Of a stretch of 64,000 nucleotides of DNA, positions 45,260 to 56,766 are shown piece after piece. Every line of letters begins with the position of its first letter. Position 1 is the first letter of the stretch. Location of the stretch: the NCBI GenBank assembly GCA_004352715.1, contig SCFE01000054.1, forward strand, positions 1,531,674-1,595,673, written 5' to 3'. A model generated the notes under the pieces. That model worked only from the letters and a program-made list of their open reading frames with translations, did no database searches and was not told the origin of the DNA. Made by a program: the position numbers and the translations under genes. Origin of the DNA: Hofstenia miamia (taxonomy: Eukaryota > Xenacoelomorpha > Acoela).

Positions 45260-45291
45260 GCTTCTATATGGTAATGTACATTGTCAGATAT

Positions 45292-45558
45292 TTACAAAAT
45301 AGTTGTGAGTTTATTGTTCACTCTTAAAAATTTACAATAAGTATGAAAGAATTTATCTGTTAGCCAGTATTTTTGATCTAAAATAATCCATGAATATCCA
45401 TAAAAAATTTCTGATTCATATCCAGTAGATATCCAAGGATCAGCAACCTTGTTGGTGAATTTTATTGAAGATGAAGCTTGCTCCAGAGCAACAGAATGTT
45501 TGAGAATCGTCTGGAGCACCTGACAGACAAAATTGGCTAGCTGTTGTTGAGCATCCAT
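45292..45558 (-). CDS. Short unknown ORF (MDAQQQL...)
   Basis: An 88-codon frame beginning MDAQQQLANFVCQVLQTILK. The first 45 residues are a well-mixed, helix-like sequence; the rest is aromatic and AT-driven. Such an N-terminus could belong to a retrotransposon Gag, but there is no capsid or knuckle motif. It lies beside the adapter-like sequence, so its context is uncertain. Confidence 0.25.
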   Translation of the reverse strand: MDAQQQLANFVCQVLQTILKHSVALEQASSSIKFTNKVADPWISTGYESEIFYGYSWIILDQKYWLTDKFFHTYCKFLRVNNKLTTIL

Positions 45559-46849
45559 CTGATTAAATTACTCTGGGATTTTGTTGATAAGGCCTATTTT
45601 GCAACATAGGTTTTGGGGAAAAGTTAAACAGTCTCTATGAGGGAAGCAGTAAAACAACAAGTGGAATAAAGTAATGATGGGTACCAAGTACCAATGATAG
45701 AATGGGTAGAAGATAATGACAGTCATGACATCAAAGTATTACAGAAAAATTTAATTTTCTCATCCCTAATGTTTAAATTGAAGTTTTACTGACTAATAAA
45801 CCATAATGCACATTACATATGCATTGAATAAAATAAAACCCACATGTGCAAAATGCAGATAAATCAAATCACTTCTAGTAGTCACCACTAATGATTGAGG
45901 AATTATTAAACAGTATGCTATTGGCTAGATATTAATTGCAAATTATGACAAGGCCTTTCTTTTGAGGTAGCCTTGAAAATAATCATAAAATAAATGATTT
46001 GTTTTCCTAATATATTTTTAGGAAAAGTAAAAAAATGAGGGGCTAATCTTTATTCTGACTTGAAATATAAAATTGTTTCTCAAATGTACTTTGAGAAAAA
46101 GTTTAAGAGTAGCTGTTGCTACTATTGACTTTTGACCTCATGATTACCTAAACACTAAGAATTGAGAGAAATTAATTTAAAAAAAAGAGAAATTTTGTAA
46201 AAAATTTTTGGAAAAACAGTTTGTCATTTATGAACATATTCAGTTTAATGTTAAACGCCTATTGTTTTGAGGTCACAATGGAATATATTATACAATGAAA
46301 ACATTCCTTAAAATATTTACTGCTTTAGGCATTCATTGGCAGAGTCTCAACAAACTAAGAATAGCAAAATTTGTCACTGCTTATTGTACAGCATCATATA
46401 CATTTTGTACTAAAGTGTACTGTTATTCTCTACCCTAGTTCAAAATTCTTTGATAACTTTGACGATCTTAAAGAAACGTTTTACATTACTTTGCAAGAAA
46501 TTGGCAATCATCCTGTGACAGCATCTAAAGCAAAAGATGATTGTTGTACACAATAAATTCTAATCTCACAAATAATATCATAACTGGTGAAAACATATTT
46601 CAATACCACATAAATGTATATGTATAAAGGTTCAAGAAATTTATTGGAAATTGTCATACATTCAACACAAAGTTATATCATTGAAGATCATTAATAAGAA
46701 ATTTGAAGATGTTATGATACAAACAATTTTTCAATTATACAAAACTGAATACATATTTAAGAATAAAGATCAAATGCCAAAGAACTTGTTTCATCAATTG
46801 TCAGTAGATATAAATGCGACAATTGCAATAAATTGTATATTAGTGAAAC
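45559..46849. other. Non-coding stretch, nothing recognised
   Basis: AT-rich. Two plus-strand ORFs (46371-46556 and 46651-46899) have no recognisable domain and the second overlaps element B. Confidence 0.4.
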
Positions 46850-47900
46850 AGTGTAACATCCTCTGCCAGACTTTCTTTTGTTACTTTAATCTCCACTAGA
46901 AATTGTTCATCTTCTGTATCAATCCATTCTATCATTCTTGCCAGGCTTACTCCTCCCCACTTTTCAATACTTATTTTGTCAATTTTCTTCTGTGTTTCTG
47001 GGGATAATATTAGTTGTGTTGATGTTTGCAATTCTTTTTCATCCAAGATTTCACTTTGGGATTTTGTCACCATTTCGCAGACTTCTACAGGCTCTTTTAT
47101 CCAGCCCTTCTTCATAATTTCCGCACTTTTTATAATTTTAGTAAATGTGCATCACAGACTATCTCTTTCATATCTCTCCATGGCTTTTTCAAGAATCTGC
47201 TGCACGTTTTTGTCTGTTATTGATTTTCTTATATCTTAAGTGTTCACTAGTTTTCTCTTAATTATTTTCTTAGTTGTTAGCAACAGTTGTTTCTCAAGTT
47301 GTCTTAACTGCCTTTCAGACATTGCACCCCATATGTATTTTTTCATTGGCTCTTTGAATACTGACAGTTCACTCAGACATTTTCCAGTCTTGTTCACAGT
47401 TTTCACTATTGATATTTCTCCCCTGGGACTTCTGTTCACTATTATCCAGCTGATGACTTTTTCTAGTAACTGCATCAGCTTTTGTATCTTATCTGGCAAT
47501 TCCATTTTTTTAACATGGTCTTTTAAGAGCCAGTTTTTTATTTGCATATTAATCAGAGATAATGCTATTTCAAATTTATTTGCTCTTGCTAATTTGTGTC
47601 TTACCTGTCTTGAAATTGGCAGCTTGACTTCCTTATCTTCCATTGTGAGGATTGCTAGCAGCTAGGCTGTTGTTCTATATCATATCTCTGGCGCATTTTC
47701 TCTTCAAATATTATTCCTTTGAAGTCTTTCTTCATGTTTAGCTAATAGGCGTGACTTACTTCTGCTAGGCCACCTCTATTGTTTTGTGAAATTTTTGTAA
47801 TGGCACTTCTATCTTTATTACTGGCGATTCTTCCTCTGTTTTCTTTTGTAGGTTCATATTCTCCCAAATTTCCTGGATTTGTTTTAAGTGCTCTTGTCAT
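46850..47900 (-). pseudogene. Post-integrase ORF3 of element B, partial
   Basis: Frames 47236-47643 and 46840-47115 align with element D. Examples are KFEIALSLINMQIKNWLLKD (D: KFEIALSPMNTQTKNWILKG), VCEMVTKSQSEI, LILSPETQ, IEKWGG and WIDTEDEQFLVEIKVTKE. The block at 47660-47900 reads KCSLTQ-QEHLKQIQEIWENM in broken frame, matching D's KCSMTQCQEHLEEIQEVWMNM. The N-terminal third (equivalent to D 62550-61640) is deleted, joining the linker directly to this part. The 3' end stops at about 46850, so the G-x-N-D region, polypurine tract and LTR are absent. Function unknown. Confidence 0.6.
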
Positions 47901-48009
47901 TGAGTGAGACTACACTTAATAAAAAGTGTGTTATCTTTCTCAACACCTTCTGTATCATCACAGGTCTTCCCCCACTTACACCTTTCCCTGGAACTCTGGC
48001 TGTCACACC

Positions 48010-48169
48010 ACCCTTGAATCAGCAAAGTGGACCCTCAGAAGGAAGGTCGTGCTGCTGTTCACCAGTTCTCTGCGTGCCCTTGAATCAGCCTTGGGGACTA
48101 CTTGGACGCCTTCTCACTCTATAGTCAGTTCTTCATTCTCATCCCTTCTGCCCTCAAATCAACATCTAG
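48010..48169 (-). repeat. RFEG/ADSR-type motif repeats, element B
   Basis: The forward word CCCTYRAATCARC occurs at 48010-48028, 48076-48095 and 48150-48169, at 65-75 bp spacing. These are homologous to the repeats at 62512-62834 in element D. Translation is partly broken by stops here. The linker 48170-48600 also carries the conserved RNKCIYDPEIWDLNLLTKFR block. Confidence 0.55.
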
Positions 48170-48599
48170 TTTGAGAACTCCTTCTTATTCTCCTTTTCCT
48201 GTTGGTTGTTGAGAGCTCCTCTGGCCTCTGATTTTGTCACACTCTCTTCCTCAATGGTTGGTGCATTGTGTTCTATTGTTCTTCTAAATTTGGTTAGTAA
48301 ATTTAAATCCCATATTTCAGGGTCATATATACATTTATTTCTTGCTGCCCTTTGAGACAGTACTCTTTCACCTAAACTTCCATTTCCAATGTTGGCTGTG
48401 AATTCTTTGGCAAATTCTTTTTCAGGTCAACTATCTAAATCATACATATTATATATTATTTCATTGCCATTAACTTGGCTTATTTTAAATTCAGTGTTCT
48501 CCTCTATCTTCATTTCTTTGATGTCTGCCATTGCTCTCTTGAGGTTTTCAAAATGTTATAGTCTATTATTGTCTAGCATGTATTCATTGTTCAGTAATG

Positions 48600-49650
48600 T
48601 CTGTATTATACTGTGAGGACTGGACCATACTGTTTTTAGTTTCTGAACCTGGCTTGTGTCAGTGATTTTTGTTGGTGTGAAAGCATATACCCTATCTCCT
48701 ACCTTATGTGCATGTCCAAAGATTTTTCTATTATAATTGCATTGCTGTCTTATGGCTGATTTCTTGCTGTGATTAGGTTTCTTAGTTGGTTAACTTATTT
48801 GTTGTCCATTCTGTTGCTGTAATTAGAATATTGCATTGATAGAGGCATGGCAGCCTCTCAGCCAAACATTGCTTTGAAAGGGGTTATTCCCATTGTTGAA
48901 TATACCAAAGTATTATAGAAATACTCTACCATCTCAATGACCTCTCTCCACTTGTTTCCACCTATTCTCAACATTGCAACTCTTATCAATTTAATTAATG
49001 TTTGATTTAACCTTTCTATGGCTCTGTTTGCCTGTGGGTGGTATGTGGTTCTTTCACTCACTATTTCCAGCAGCTTTGCAATCTCTTTGAATAATCCACT
49101 CTCAAATTGTGGTCCCTTATCCATTATTATTGTTTCCATTGGGCCAAACTTCAACATCCACTCCTTCAACACTATCTCTGCTGTTGTTTCTGCTGTTGTA
49201 TTTTTCATTGGGATAATTCTTGCATATTTCATCAACAGATGTTGATATCCCTCTTCATCCTTTAATAACATTGCCAAATCAATGTGTATTATCTCATTTG
49301 GTTGTGTCACAATGATTTTTTCCAATGGTGCCCTCAGTGTCAGGAAGTGGTGTTTGTTATTTAATAAACATGTAGTACATTAGTTTATTATTTCCTCTGT
49401 CATCTTCCTTATTGCTGTCATAATGAATCTCAAATTAAAAGTTTTCACTGTCTGTGTTATTCCTAGGTTTTGTAATAGTTGGGAATCACAATTCTGTTGT
49501 TCTGAGCCTCTTCATATAGCAATCCATTTTTTTGAGTTTCCATTTATACCACTCATAATAGCTTGCTGTCAGCCTTTGTAGAATTTTTTTAGGGTTGCTT
49601 TAACTTTTTTATAATCTCATTGAGGATCACATCATCTCTCTGCTTCTCCA
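48600..49650 (-). pseudogene. Integrase of element B
   Basis: The 48858-49325 frame holds the catalytic core. It shows IIHIDLAMLLKDEEGYQHLL (first Asp), GPMETIIMDKGPQFESGLF (second Asp) and HPQANRAIERLNQTLIKLIR (catalytic Glu in AIERLN), then EVIEMVEYFYNT and GITPFKAMFG. The C-terminal GPY/F-like part with YMLDNNRL and HFENLKRAMADIKE follows at 48500-48640. The H2C2 finger upstream (49330-49600) is frameshifted. It inserts cDNA into the genome in intact elements. Confidence 0.8.
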
Positions 49651-49854
49651 CTACTCCAGTTCAGATATCTCTTCCTTCAGAAATATTGGTAACACCACTT
49701 GCCCCCTTTTTATCCACGTTTGTATTGAGCAATCCCTCATACTCTGTGTGTGGTAGTAATTGAAATTGCTTCTTTTCTCCATCTGCGTTTGCTGCCTCCC
49801 TTTGGTACACAATTTATAAGGTCTATTATATCTTAGGGGAGGGCAGTGCTCCAT
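49651..49854 (-). pseudogene. RNase H/integrase spacer remnant of element B
   Basis: Reads ALP-RYNRPYKLCTKG..., broken by stops, at the position where element C has WTALPEYQRN. Homology ends at about 49855, so RT and RNase H of element B are missing. Confidence 0.45.
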
Positions 49855-50184
49855 TGGCCTCCTTCGCTAAACCCCTATATATATATATATATATATATCC
49901 CGCTTTTTGCTATGGAAACTGCAAAAACCTTACATTTGGCAGGGAACGGTCTAAATTTCTAAGGCCCCTAGCAGGAATTGCAATTTTCCCCAAAAACCTA
50001 TTTTTTGGCAATTGCTCCCATAGTATTCACTCAAACCTAAATGTATTTACCATGGGTAGGTAAATTAAAGACACACTACCCTGCAAAATTTCAAAGGTTT
50101 ATGTATAGAAACGCGGACATGATGAGGTTTTTCAAAACATTTATATATATATAAAAACATATATATATATATATATAAAAGTAT
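49855..50184. other. Non-coding spacer with TA runs
   Basis: Contains TA runs at 49876-49898 and 50142-50177 and a moderately GC-richer middle (49900-50110) not matched elsewhere in the window. It separates element B from the family-1 LTR. It has no polypurine tract, so it is ordinary flank or an unrecognised repeat. Confidence 0.4.
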
Positions 50185-51520
50185 TGTAGAATCTTGCCAA
50201 TCCACTTTTTGCACTGATCTCATAGTAATTTATTACTTTTCATAGTTGATACAACAAGTAAGCTTGGCAAGCTCCTAATTCTCTTCTTCTGTTTGAGTGT
50301 TTTTTTGATTAACTTAATTTAATAAACATTAGCCTTTCTAAATGCATAACTAACAACAACTCATTTAGATAAAGAGTGGTAGTGTGAAGACAGGGTCAAG
50401 ACCCAAAGCAGTGCAATATGATTCCAGATACATATTGATCAGCCACAACTACAGCATGCACTTGATCTTTGATCTTTGCCATGAAAATCATTAACGGAAT
50501 AGGAAACTCAGTGATTGTGAAATCGTGATTACTTAAGAATTTAGTGCATTGATTGTTTTTGTTATTATGCCTATGTAAAGATAATCAAATACAGCAACCA
50601 TGATGCTTTAGCTTGTTATCAAGCCTTACATATAATAGCCCTACAGATATAATAATACATGCATGCTAGCCATACATGTAAACAATCAATGCTGTCGGCA
50701 AGAAAGTAAATGAATAAAGTTGGCCAAAGGTCTATGATAAAACAGTGAGCAACTCAAATCTAATGCCAAAATGATAATAACTATAAGGTAAAAGCCAAAA
50801 CATGAGCTATTTAAATTCAATACTGAATCACCAACTGTAATATAAAACCATAAATAACTAGGATTCAATAATGGGATAATAAACATGTAGAGCAAAGTAA
50901 ATAGAATCATAATAACTGACAAGCAACAATGAGTAGGAAAGCTAAACGGAGAAAAATCCCTATTCCTATTCATAACCTAAAAGCACTGTAAGGAAATTAC
51001 AGCTATTGCCCTCACTGCCATTGAATAGCTGTTCATGAGGCTGCTCCAGCATTCCTTTAAATGGATGTGGGAACCACTGTACAATTACCTCTAGTACTTA
51101 AACGTTTAGCTTTCCATAAATTATAAAATAACCTGACAAGAGAAGAAATAAATCCAAACTAAATTCGTTCATCAATTATCTTAACAATTGTAACATATTT
51201 ATAGCACTTTTTAGTAAATAATCAAATACTTGACTAGTACCTGTTTGATTGATTCTTGTTTACAATTTTCCCTCATATTTTAGTTCTGCTATTAATTATG
51301 CAATGTCAGCATTAATTAGAGTATGCTGTTTGGCCATCTTTGTTTTTGCCAAATACTGTTGAGCAAAATTTAAATATAAACTGCATAAAACAATTTACAA
51401 ATCAAATAATCAATCATAATCATGTGTTTACATATTAATCATTATAATACTTTAGTCTTAGTTACATTCATCTTTTCTCTTATTTTGACCACACATGATT
51501 ATTTGATGGATTATGCCACA
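50185..51520 (-). repeat. Family-1 LTR, copy 2 (3' LTR of element C)
   Basis: 1336 bp, TGTAGAATC...ATTATGCCACA, near-identical to 7205-8541. A polypurine tract adjoins its high side, so on the minus strand this is the 3' LTR of element C. The 5' LTR of C is absent. It contains the frameshifted homologue (50686-50973) of the hydrophobic LTR ORF. Confidence 0.85.
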
Positions 51521-51530
51521 CTCCCCCTCC
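51521..51530 (-). promoter_or_regulatory. Polypurine tract of element C
   Basis: The minus strand reads CTGGAGGGGGAG directly before the LTR start TGTGGCATAATCC, at the expected plus-strand priming position. The ORF3 stop at 51538-51540 lies 8 bp upstream, so ORF3 extends almost to the tract. Confidence 0.75.
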
Positions 51531-51537
51531 AGTGTAG

Positions 51538-54502
51538 CTAATTAAGGATGACCACTCTTTCTCCATGTACCATCTCCGCTGCCTTCTTAATGATACTATT
51601 GGCTTCTTTCATTTCCCAACTGATTTTCTTGTATTGTTCTTCTTTGGTGATTTTCAGTACCACATCTTTTTCAGTAGTGAGCATTTTCTTATGTCTGAGA
51701 AACAAAGGGTTCTTTAAAGACTTTGATATTGTACACATACTTCTTAACTCATTGAGTGTTTCATTGAATATTCCATAGTACTTCTGGTATAACCTTAATC
51801 CTTTTATGGCTATCATCAATGTATTAATCTTTCAACCTCCATGTTGGCAACAACATTGGTATAAAAATTGTTGGTGGCAGTGTGCATTTTAGAAGCATAG
51901 TCATTGTCTTTTCCTCTATTGCTTTGTATGCCTCATCTTAAAAAGCACTTGTATTTTCCAGGACTTCTTTTTCACTGATTTCTTCTGGCTCGTTCTTTCC
52001 CAATCTCACCATAGTGATGATTTCAACACATTGCATTACGTTGTAGTACTGATATTGTGAGCTCTATAGTTCTCCCCATACAATATCATTTATTCCTGAG
52101 AATAATATCACTGTCTGTGTTGTTTGTTTCTCAATCTCCCTCCAAACTTTTTATATTTGCTTATCTATTGGTTCTCCTTCACAGTACAAATCATATGGTG
52201 TAACTTGGCCTTCTATGAAAAATTTTCTTATTGTTGTTCTTTAGTAGACTTTCTTTAGACTTCTTGTATCGTTCGTCATTTACAGTTTTCTCTGCTGCCT
52301 GTTGATTATTAACGTACGTGTTTTCCTCATGGCACATTGCTTTAGCAGCTTTTTTATCTTTCAACCTCCATGTTGGCAACAACATTGGTATAAAAATTGT
52401 TGTTGGCGGTTTGCATTTTAGAAGCGTAGTCATTGTCTTTTCCTCTATTGCTTTGTATGTGCCCTCCATTTCTGCAGTTGTTGCCATTCCAAATGTTGCT
52501 GGATAGTTGTTCTTAGGTTTCTTAATGTTTTCCCAAAATGTGTTTGTTAACCCATTTTTCATCAAGTTCTGCACTGTTTCTGGTCATATTATCATTTTTG
52601 AAGTGATACATTCTATGTCCACAGCAATCTGATTCTGGGGTTGCAACATCTCATCAATTTCTTTTTGCGTGAATGCCTCCGTGCATAGTATTTTAAATAG
52701 TGATTTTGTTTCATGTTCATACACTTCTCCAAATACTCTTTGAACTATATTATTTGAGCATTCTCTATGTACTGTAATTTCGACCAGCAGTCTTTCGTCA
52801 TCTGTATCTACCCACGATAGTTCACTTGGCTCCTGCTCACCCCATTTCTTTAGATTGACTTTATCAATTACTCACTGATTGTTAGGGGTTAATGCGATTT
52901 CTGTAGATTGCAACATTATGTCTTCCATTTCCATTTCTTCTCGACTTTTACTCACCATCTCGATAATTTCAATAGGACAGTTCTGTCCTTCTCTTCTCAT
53001 CATTTCTGATCGTTTTATAATCTTCATATAAGCACATTGCAGATAATCTTTGAAGTATTTTCTTATCTCCTTCGTTATTATCTCATGTACTTTTCTCTCT
53101 TCTATTAACTTTATCATTTGTAATGTCTCTGAATGTTCTCTTCTTATGAGGTTTCTTGTTGTTAGCCATGGTTGTATTTTCAGTGACCTCAACTTAGTGT
53201 TCAAATTTGCGCCCCACATATACTTTTTTTGTTTTGTCCATCAATATATCAATCTCACGTGGACAAATGCCCGTCTTATTGGCAAGTTCTATCACACTCG
53301 GTCTTCCCAGTGTATGTTGCTGCATTAATAGTCTTGTGAAATGTTTCTCAAATCTCTGCTGCACTTTTTTCGTCTGTGATAGAGGCAACATCTCGACATT
53401 TTGTAACATCCATTGCTTTATGTTCATGGGGATAGGTGAGATAGTAATTTCATATTTCTTATGTTTAGCTATTTGCCTCCATTCTTTTTTCATTATTGGC
53501 AGCACCAGTTTTTCATTACTCATTAGCTCAATTGCTAATATCCATATTGCTGTTCTAGCTCTAATGTCAGGTGCATTTATTTCTTTTCACTTCCATCTCA
53601 TGTGCTCTCTTGATTTTATACAATATGGCGTCTACTGACTTATGATATTTCTTTGTTGGTGACTTTATGTCAATCTCTGGCCACTCATCCTGAATTGGCT
53701 TTTCTGCTTTAATTTCCGACCATACTTGTGCTATCTTTTGTAAGTGTTCAGGTGTTTAGTTCAAACTGCACTTCAGAAATATGTTTCCTGTTTCTTCTAA
53801 GTTATCATCAATTTCTAATATCTCCATTGTCCTCATTTGATAGTACATATCAATTGCAATTTTCAGTTCTACCATTATCCTTTGTGCTGGAGCCATCTCA
53901 TTAATCTGTAGGTCCATTTTAATAAGATTGGATATTCTTAGTTTACTGCTGTTCATTGTGAATAGGTTCTCTAATTTTATCTCCATTTCGTTGATAAAAT
54001 TTGGAATATCCTCCTGTTTTTGAGAGACCATGATTATTATTCTTGTTTTGTGCTTTTTGGCTACTTTCAACATTTCTTCTATTTTTGTTTGCAATTTCTT
54101 TGATCTGATTTCACTATTTTTCACAAAGTATATCACTGTTAAATGCTTTTGTATCAAATTCACCTGTTCACATTCTCTTATAATTTTTTCTCTGTTCTTG
54201 GTGAGTTTTTGTACATCTTTCAAGGTGAACTGTTCATCAAACATTACGTGCACTGTACTCTTGAAGTATGGCCCATTCAATTATGTGTATAAGAGACAGG
54301 TATACACAATTATCATGTTACATGTGGGTCGATTTTTCTTATCAATTACTATAGGAATTGCGTAACTCTCATTTTCTTTTGTGGATGTGCTTCCTCTAAT
54401 TAACTGTTTTGTCTCTGGCCACAAGTTATCATATGAATTGTATCTCATTTTCCTGTTCACAATGAAATACAGGTGGATTCTTTCTTTTCCTAATTTGGTC
54501 AT
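51538..54502 (-). pseudogene. Post-integrase ORF3 of element C
   Basis: Third coding region, about 990 codons, colinear with D 59404-62474 and partly with B. In order: an N-terminal domain (RIHLYFIVNRKMRYNSYDN; 54281-54502), a coiled-coil/mixed domain (53756-54280), FEIxxSPxxxxIKxWxL (53194-53523), MVSKSREE and WVDTDDERLLVEI-like (52872-52590), a GMATTAEMEGTYKAIE...IFIPMLLPTWRL block (52191-52574), a VILFSGINDIVW...GKNEPEEI block (about 51950-52110) and a C-terminal TTEKDVVLKITKEEQYKK block (51538-51819). No signal peptide, transmembrane helix or fusion peptide was seen, so an envelope role is unlikely. Many frame breaks occur, plus an adapter-like insert at 54283-54299 and a local duplication at about 51830. 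Function unknown. Confidence 0.6.
54283..54299. other. Tn5/Nextera mosaic-end sequence (probable library artefact)
   Basis: ATGTGTATAAGAGACAG matches 17 of the 19 bases of the mosaic end, in the opposite orientation to the one at 45242. It lies in ORF3 of element C and supplies the stop that ends the 54281-54502 frame (CLLYT-stop). Alignment with element D shows no net length change across it, so it may replace rather than insert sequence. Confidence 0.85.
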
Positions 54503-54694
54503 TCAACTTTCTCTTTCCTATGACAGCAATGATTTTGTTGTCGTAGATGTTTGTTTATAAGAGAATATCCTTGAGCTTTCTGTTGTCGTAGGGAGTGAAC
54601 TTGTTGAAAGGCACTCTGATATATCCATGTCTGAGTCATCACTTATTAGCTGAGTTTCCCAATTTTCCATGGTGATCAATGCTGTTTCCTCTCT

Positions 54695-55293
54695 GCCCTT
54701 TAATTGGCATCAAGTACTACTAGATGTCGAAGGAGAGTGTGCATAATTTTGTGTCTTCAACCTCACACCCTTTAATTGGTAATCAGTGTCATGATGATGG
54801 CCCTCGTTTACCCACCTGCCCTTTAATTGACATTTGGTTGAGGGTGATCTTTCCATTGCTGTCTCCATCCTCATACCCTTTAACTGGTAATCAGATTGAG
54901 GAGACTTCTTTCTTATTCTTCGTCTTTTTTTAGTCGGTGTTAAATACTCCATCCTCATACCCTTTAATTCTAGGTGGCAAATGCTCCATCGTCATGCCCT
55001 TTAATTGACAATCAGATTGCAGAGACCTAGTTTTCATAGTGGAACTTGTCAATGTGTCCTCCATACTCATGTCCTTTAATTGATGATCGGATTGTGGAGT
55101 CTTGGCTTTGTTCTCTTCATTTTTCCTAAATTCAGTTACTAAATTAATATCCCATATTTCAGGGTTATATCTCATTTTATTTTTTACTGCCCTCTGGTGA
55201 ATCACTCTTCTTTCAACTTTTTGGTTCACCTCTTTCAGGTTTGTATTACTAGGTGGAAAATGCTCCATCTTCATGCCCTTTAATTGACAATCA
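54695..55293 (-). repeat. Eight-copy QLKG motif array, element C
   Basis: The forward word CCCTTTAATTGRYAATCAG (variants) starts at about 54695, 54767, 54818, 54875, 54959, 54995, 55071 and 55275. On the minus strand the complete copies encode SDYQLKGMRMET, TKCQLKGRW, TDYQLKGVRL, SDCQLKGMTMEH, SDHQLKDMSMED and SDCQLKGMKMEH within a charged, Lys/Arg/Glu/Ser-rich linker between integrase and ORF3. Spacing varies from 12 to 68 codons. It is homologous to the RFEG/RFKG repeats of element D and the ADSR repeats of A and B. Low complexity suggests a disordered tether. Confidence 0.65.
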
Positions 55294-55491
55294 GATTGCA
55301 GAGTCTTCTTCCTTCTTACCCTCTTGGCTTTCATCAACAATCTTGGTGTTGTCCATTTCATTTTTCCTAAATTCAGTTACTAAATTAATATCCCATATTT
55401 CGGGGTTATATCTCATTTTATTTTTTACTGCCCTCTGGTGAATCACTCTTCTTTCAACTTTTTGGTTCACCTCTTTCAGGTTTATATTCCT
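55115..55491 (-). repeat. Duplicated 136-bp block in element C linker
   Basis: 55115-55250 and 55356-55491 are near-identical direct copies with a 241-bp offset. Each encodes NLKEVNQKVERRVIHQRAVK and NKMRYNPEIWDINLVTEFRK. The RNKxxYxPEIWDxxxxTxFR block is single-copy in B and D, so C carries an extra copy together with one QLKG repeat. Confidence 0.85.
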
Positions 55492-55499
55492 ATTGGAAC

Positions 55500-56760
55500 T
55501 CTTCTTCATGTACACTGTCTAAGTCATCCATTTCATCATATATACTATCATTAACCTGTACAATTTTAAATTCTGCATTTTTATCAAGCATTACTTGCTC
55601 TCTATTTACCATTGCTTGTTTTAAATTTTGAAAATGTAATACTCTTCTGTCATTAATTTTTATTGGGTAGTGTTTGTATAATTGTGAATGGCCCTGACCA
55701 CTGTGTTTTTAGTTTCCTAACCTGGTTCACGTCTTGTGTTCTCATTAAAGTGTATGCATAAACCTTATCCCCTACCCTGTGTGGTTTACCATATATCTCT
55801 TTGTTGAAATTTCTTTCTTGTCTTATTGCAGATTTTTTCATATTATGACACATTGCTTCATGAATTCCAGTAATTTGATCTTTAATTTTCCTTATATATT
55901 CATTATCTGGTTTTTCGGAGTATTGATGATATTGCATTGATATTGGTGTTGCCGCTTCTCTACTGTACATGGCTTTATACAGGGTCATCCCAATTGTTGA
56001 ATGCACCGAAGTATTATAGAAGTATTCCACCATTTCTATTACTTCTCTCCAGTCTCTACCTCCAATTCTTGATGTTAACACTCTTATTAATTTAATCATA
56101 GTCCTATTTCATCATTCAACAGCTCCGTTTGCTTGTGGGTGATACACTGTTATTTTTTGGTTAAGATTTCCATTAACTTAGCTATTTCTTCAAATAGTTT
56201 ACTTTCAAATTGCACTTCTCTGTCAGATACTATTGTTTGCATTGGTCCAAACTTTAAAATCCATTCTTTCATAATTTTCTCAGCTACTACTCTTGCCATT
56301 GTTGAATCTAGTGGTATCATCCTAGCATATTTTGTGAAGTTATCCACTAACACTAATATATATATTGATACCCCTCATCATCTTGCAATAATTTTTTTAG
56401 ATCTACATGCACAATTTCATTGGGCGCCATTGCTGTTATTTTCTCAAGTGGTGCTGTTTGTACAGTGAAATTGCTTTTGTTATTTATTTGACATGTAGTA
56501 CATTTGTTAATAATGTCCTCAACTTTTTTCCTAATGCTTGTTGTTATAAACCAGGCATTAAAAGTTTTTTCTGTTTGGATTATTCCAATATGTCCATTTT
56601 CATGTACTTTCCTGACCAGTTCCCTTTTATAGTATTCAGGGATCACTATCCTTAATGTCTTTCCTTCTACATATAAAAGTCCATTACTGTTCATTTTCCA
56701 TTTATATCTTTGAAAATAACTGTTAGCTTCTTTTCCCAGTATCCAATTTTCATCATGCAC
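55500..56760 (-). pseudogene. Integrase of element C
   Basis: 56353-56760 holds the H2C2 zinc finger (HENGHIG...CTTCQ) and the core start NEIVHVDLKKLLQDDEGYQY (first Asp). 56150-56353 continues with VDNFTKYARMIPL and TIVSDREVQFESKLF (second Asp). 55653-56099 has IKLIRVLTSRIGGRDWREVI, YFYNTSVHSTIGMTLYKAMY and the C-terminal GPFTIIQTLPNKN module. The catalytic Glu segment, near 56100-56130, reads QANGAVE followed by stop codons, and a frame break lies at 56353. Otherwise the domain order is complete. Confidence 0.85.
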
Positions 56761-56766
56761 TTTTTC

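Noticed and set aside
46849-46860. TGTAACATCCTC at the end of element B, identical to the start of the family-2 LTR
   Set aside because: Only 12 bases agree; the following sequence is ORF3 coding sequence in element B and does not resemble the LTR.
47240-47665. Plus-strand 141-codon hydrophobic ORF
   Set aside because: Antisense shadow of the ORF3 frame at 47236-47643; homology to element D is on the minus strand only.
53207-53638. Plus-strand 143-codon Cys/Phe-rich ORF
   Set aside because: Antisense shadow of ORF3 of element C.
54024-54365. Plus-strand ORF with apparent transmembrane helices, considered as an envelope gene
   Set aside because: It is the complement of a Lys/Glu-rich coding strand; helices appear because AAR/GAR codons read as Phe/Leu in antisense. 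It also crosses the adapter-like sequence.
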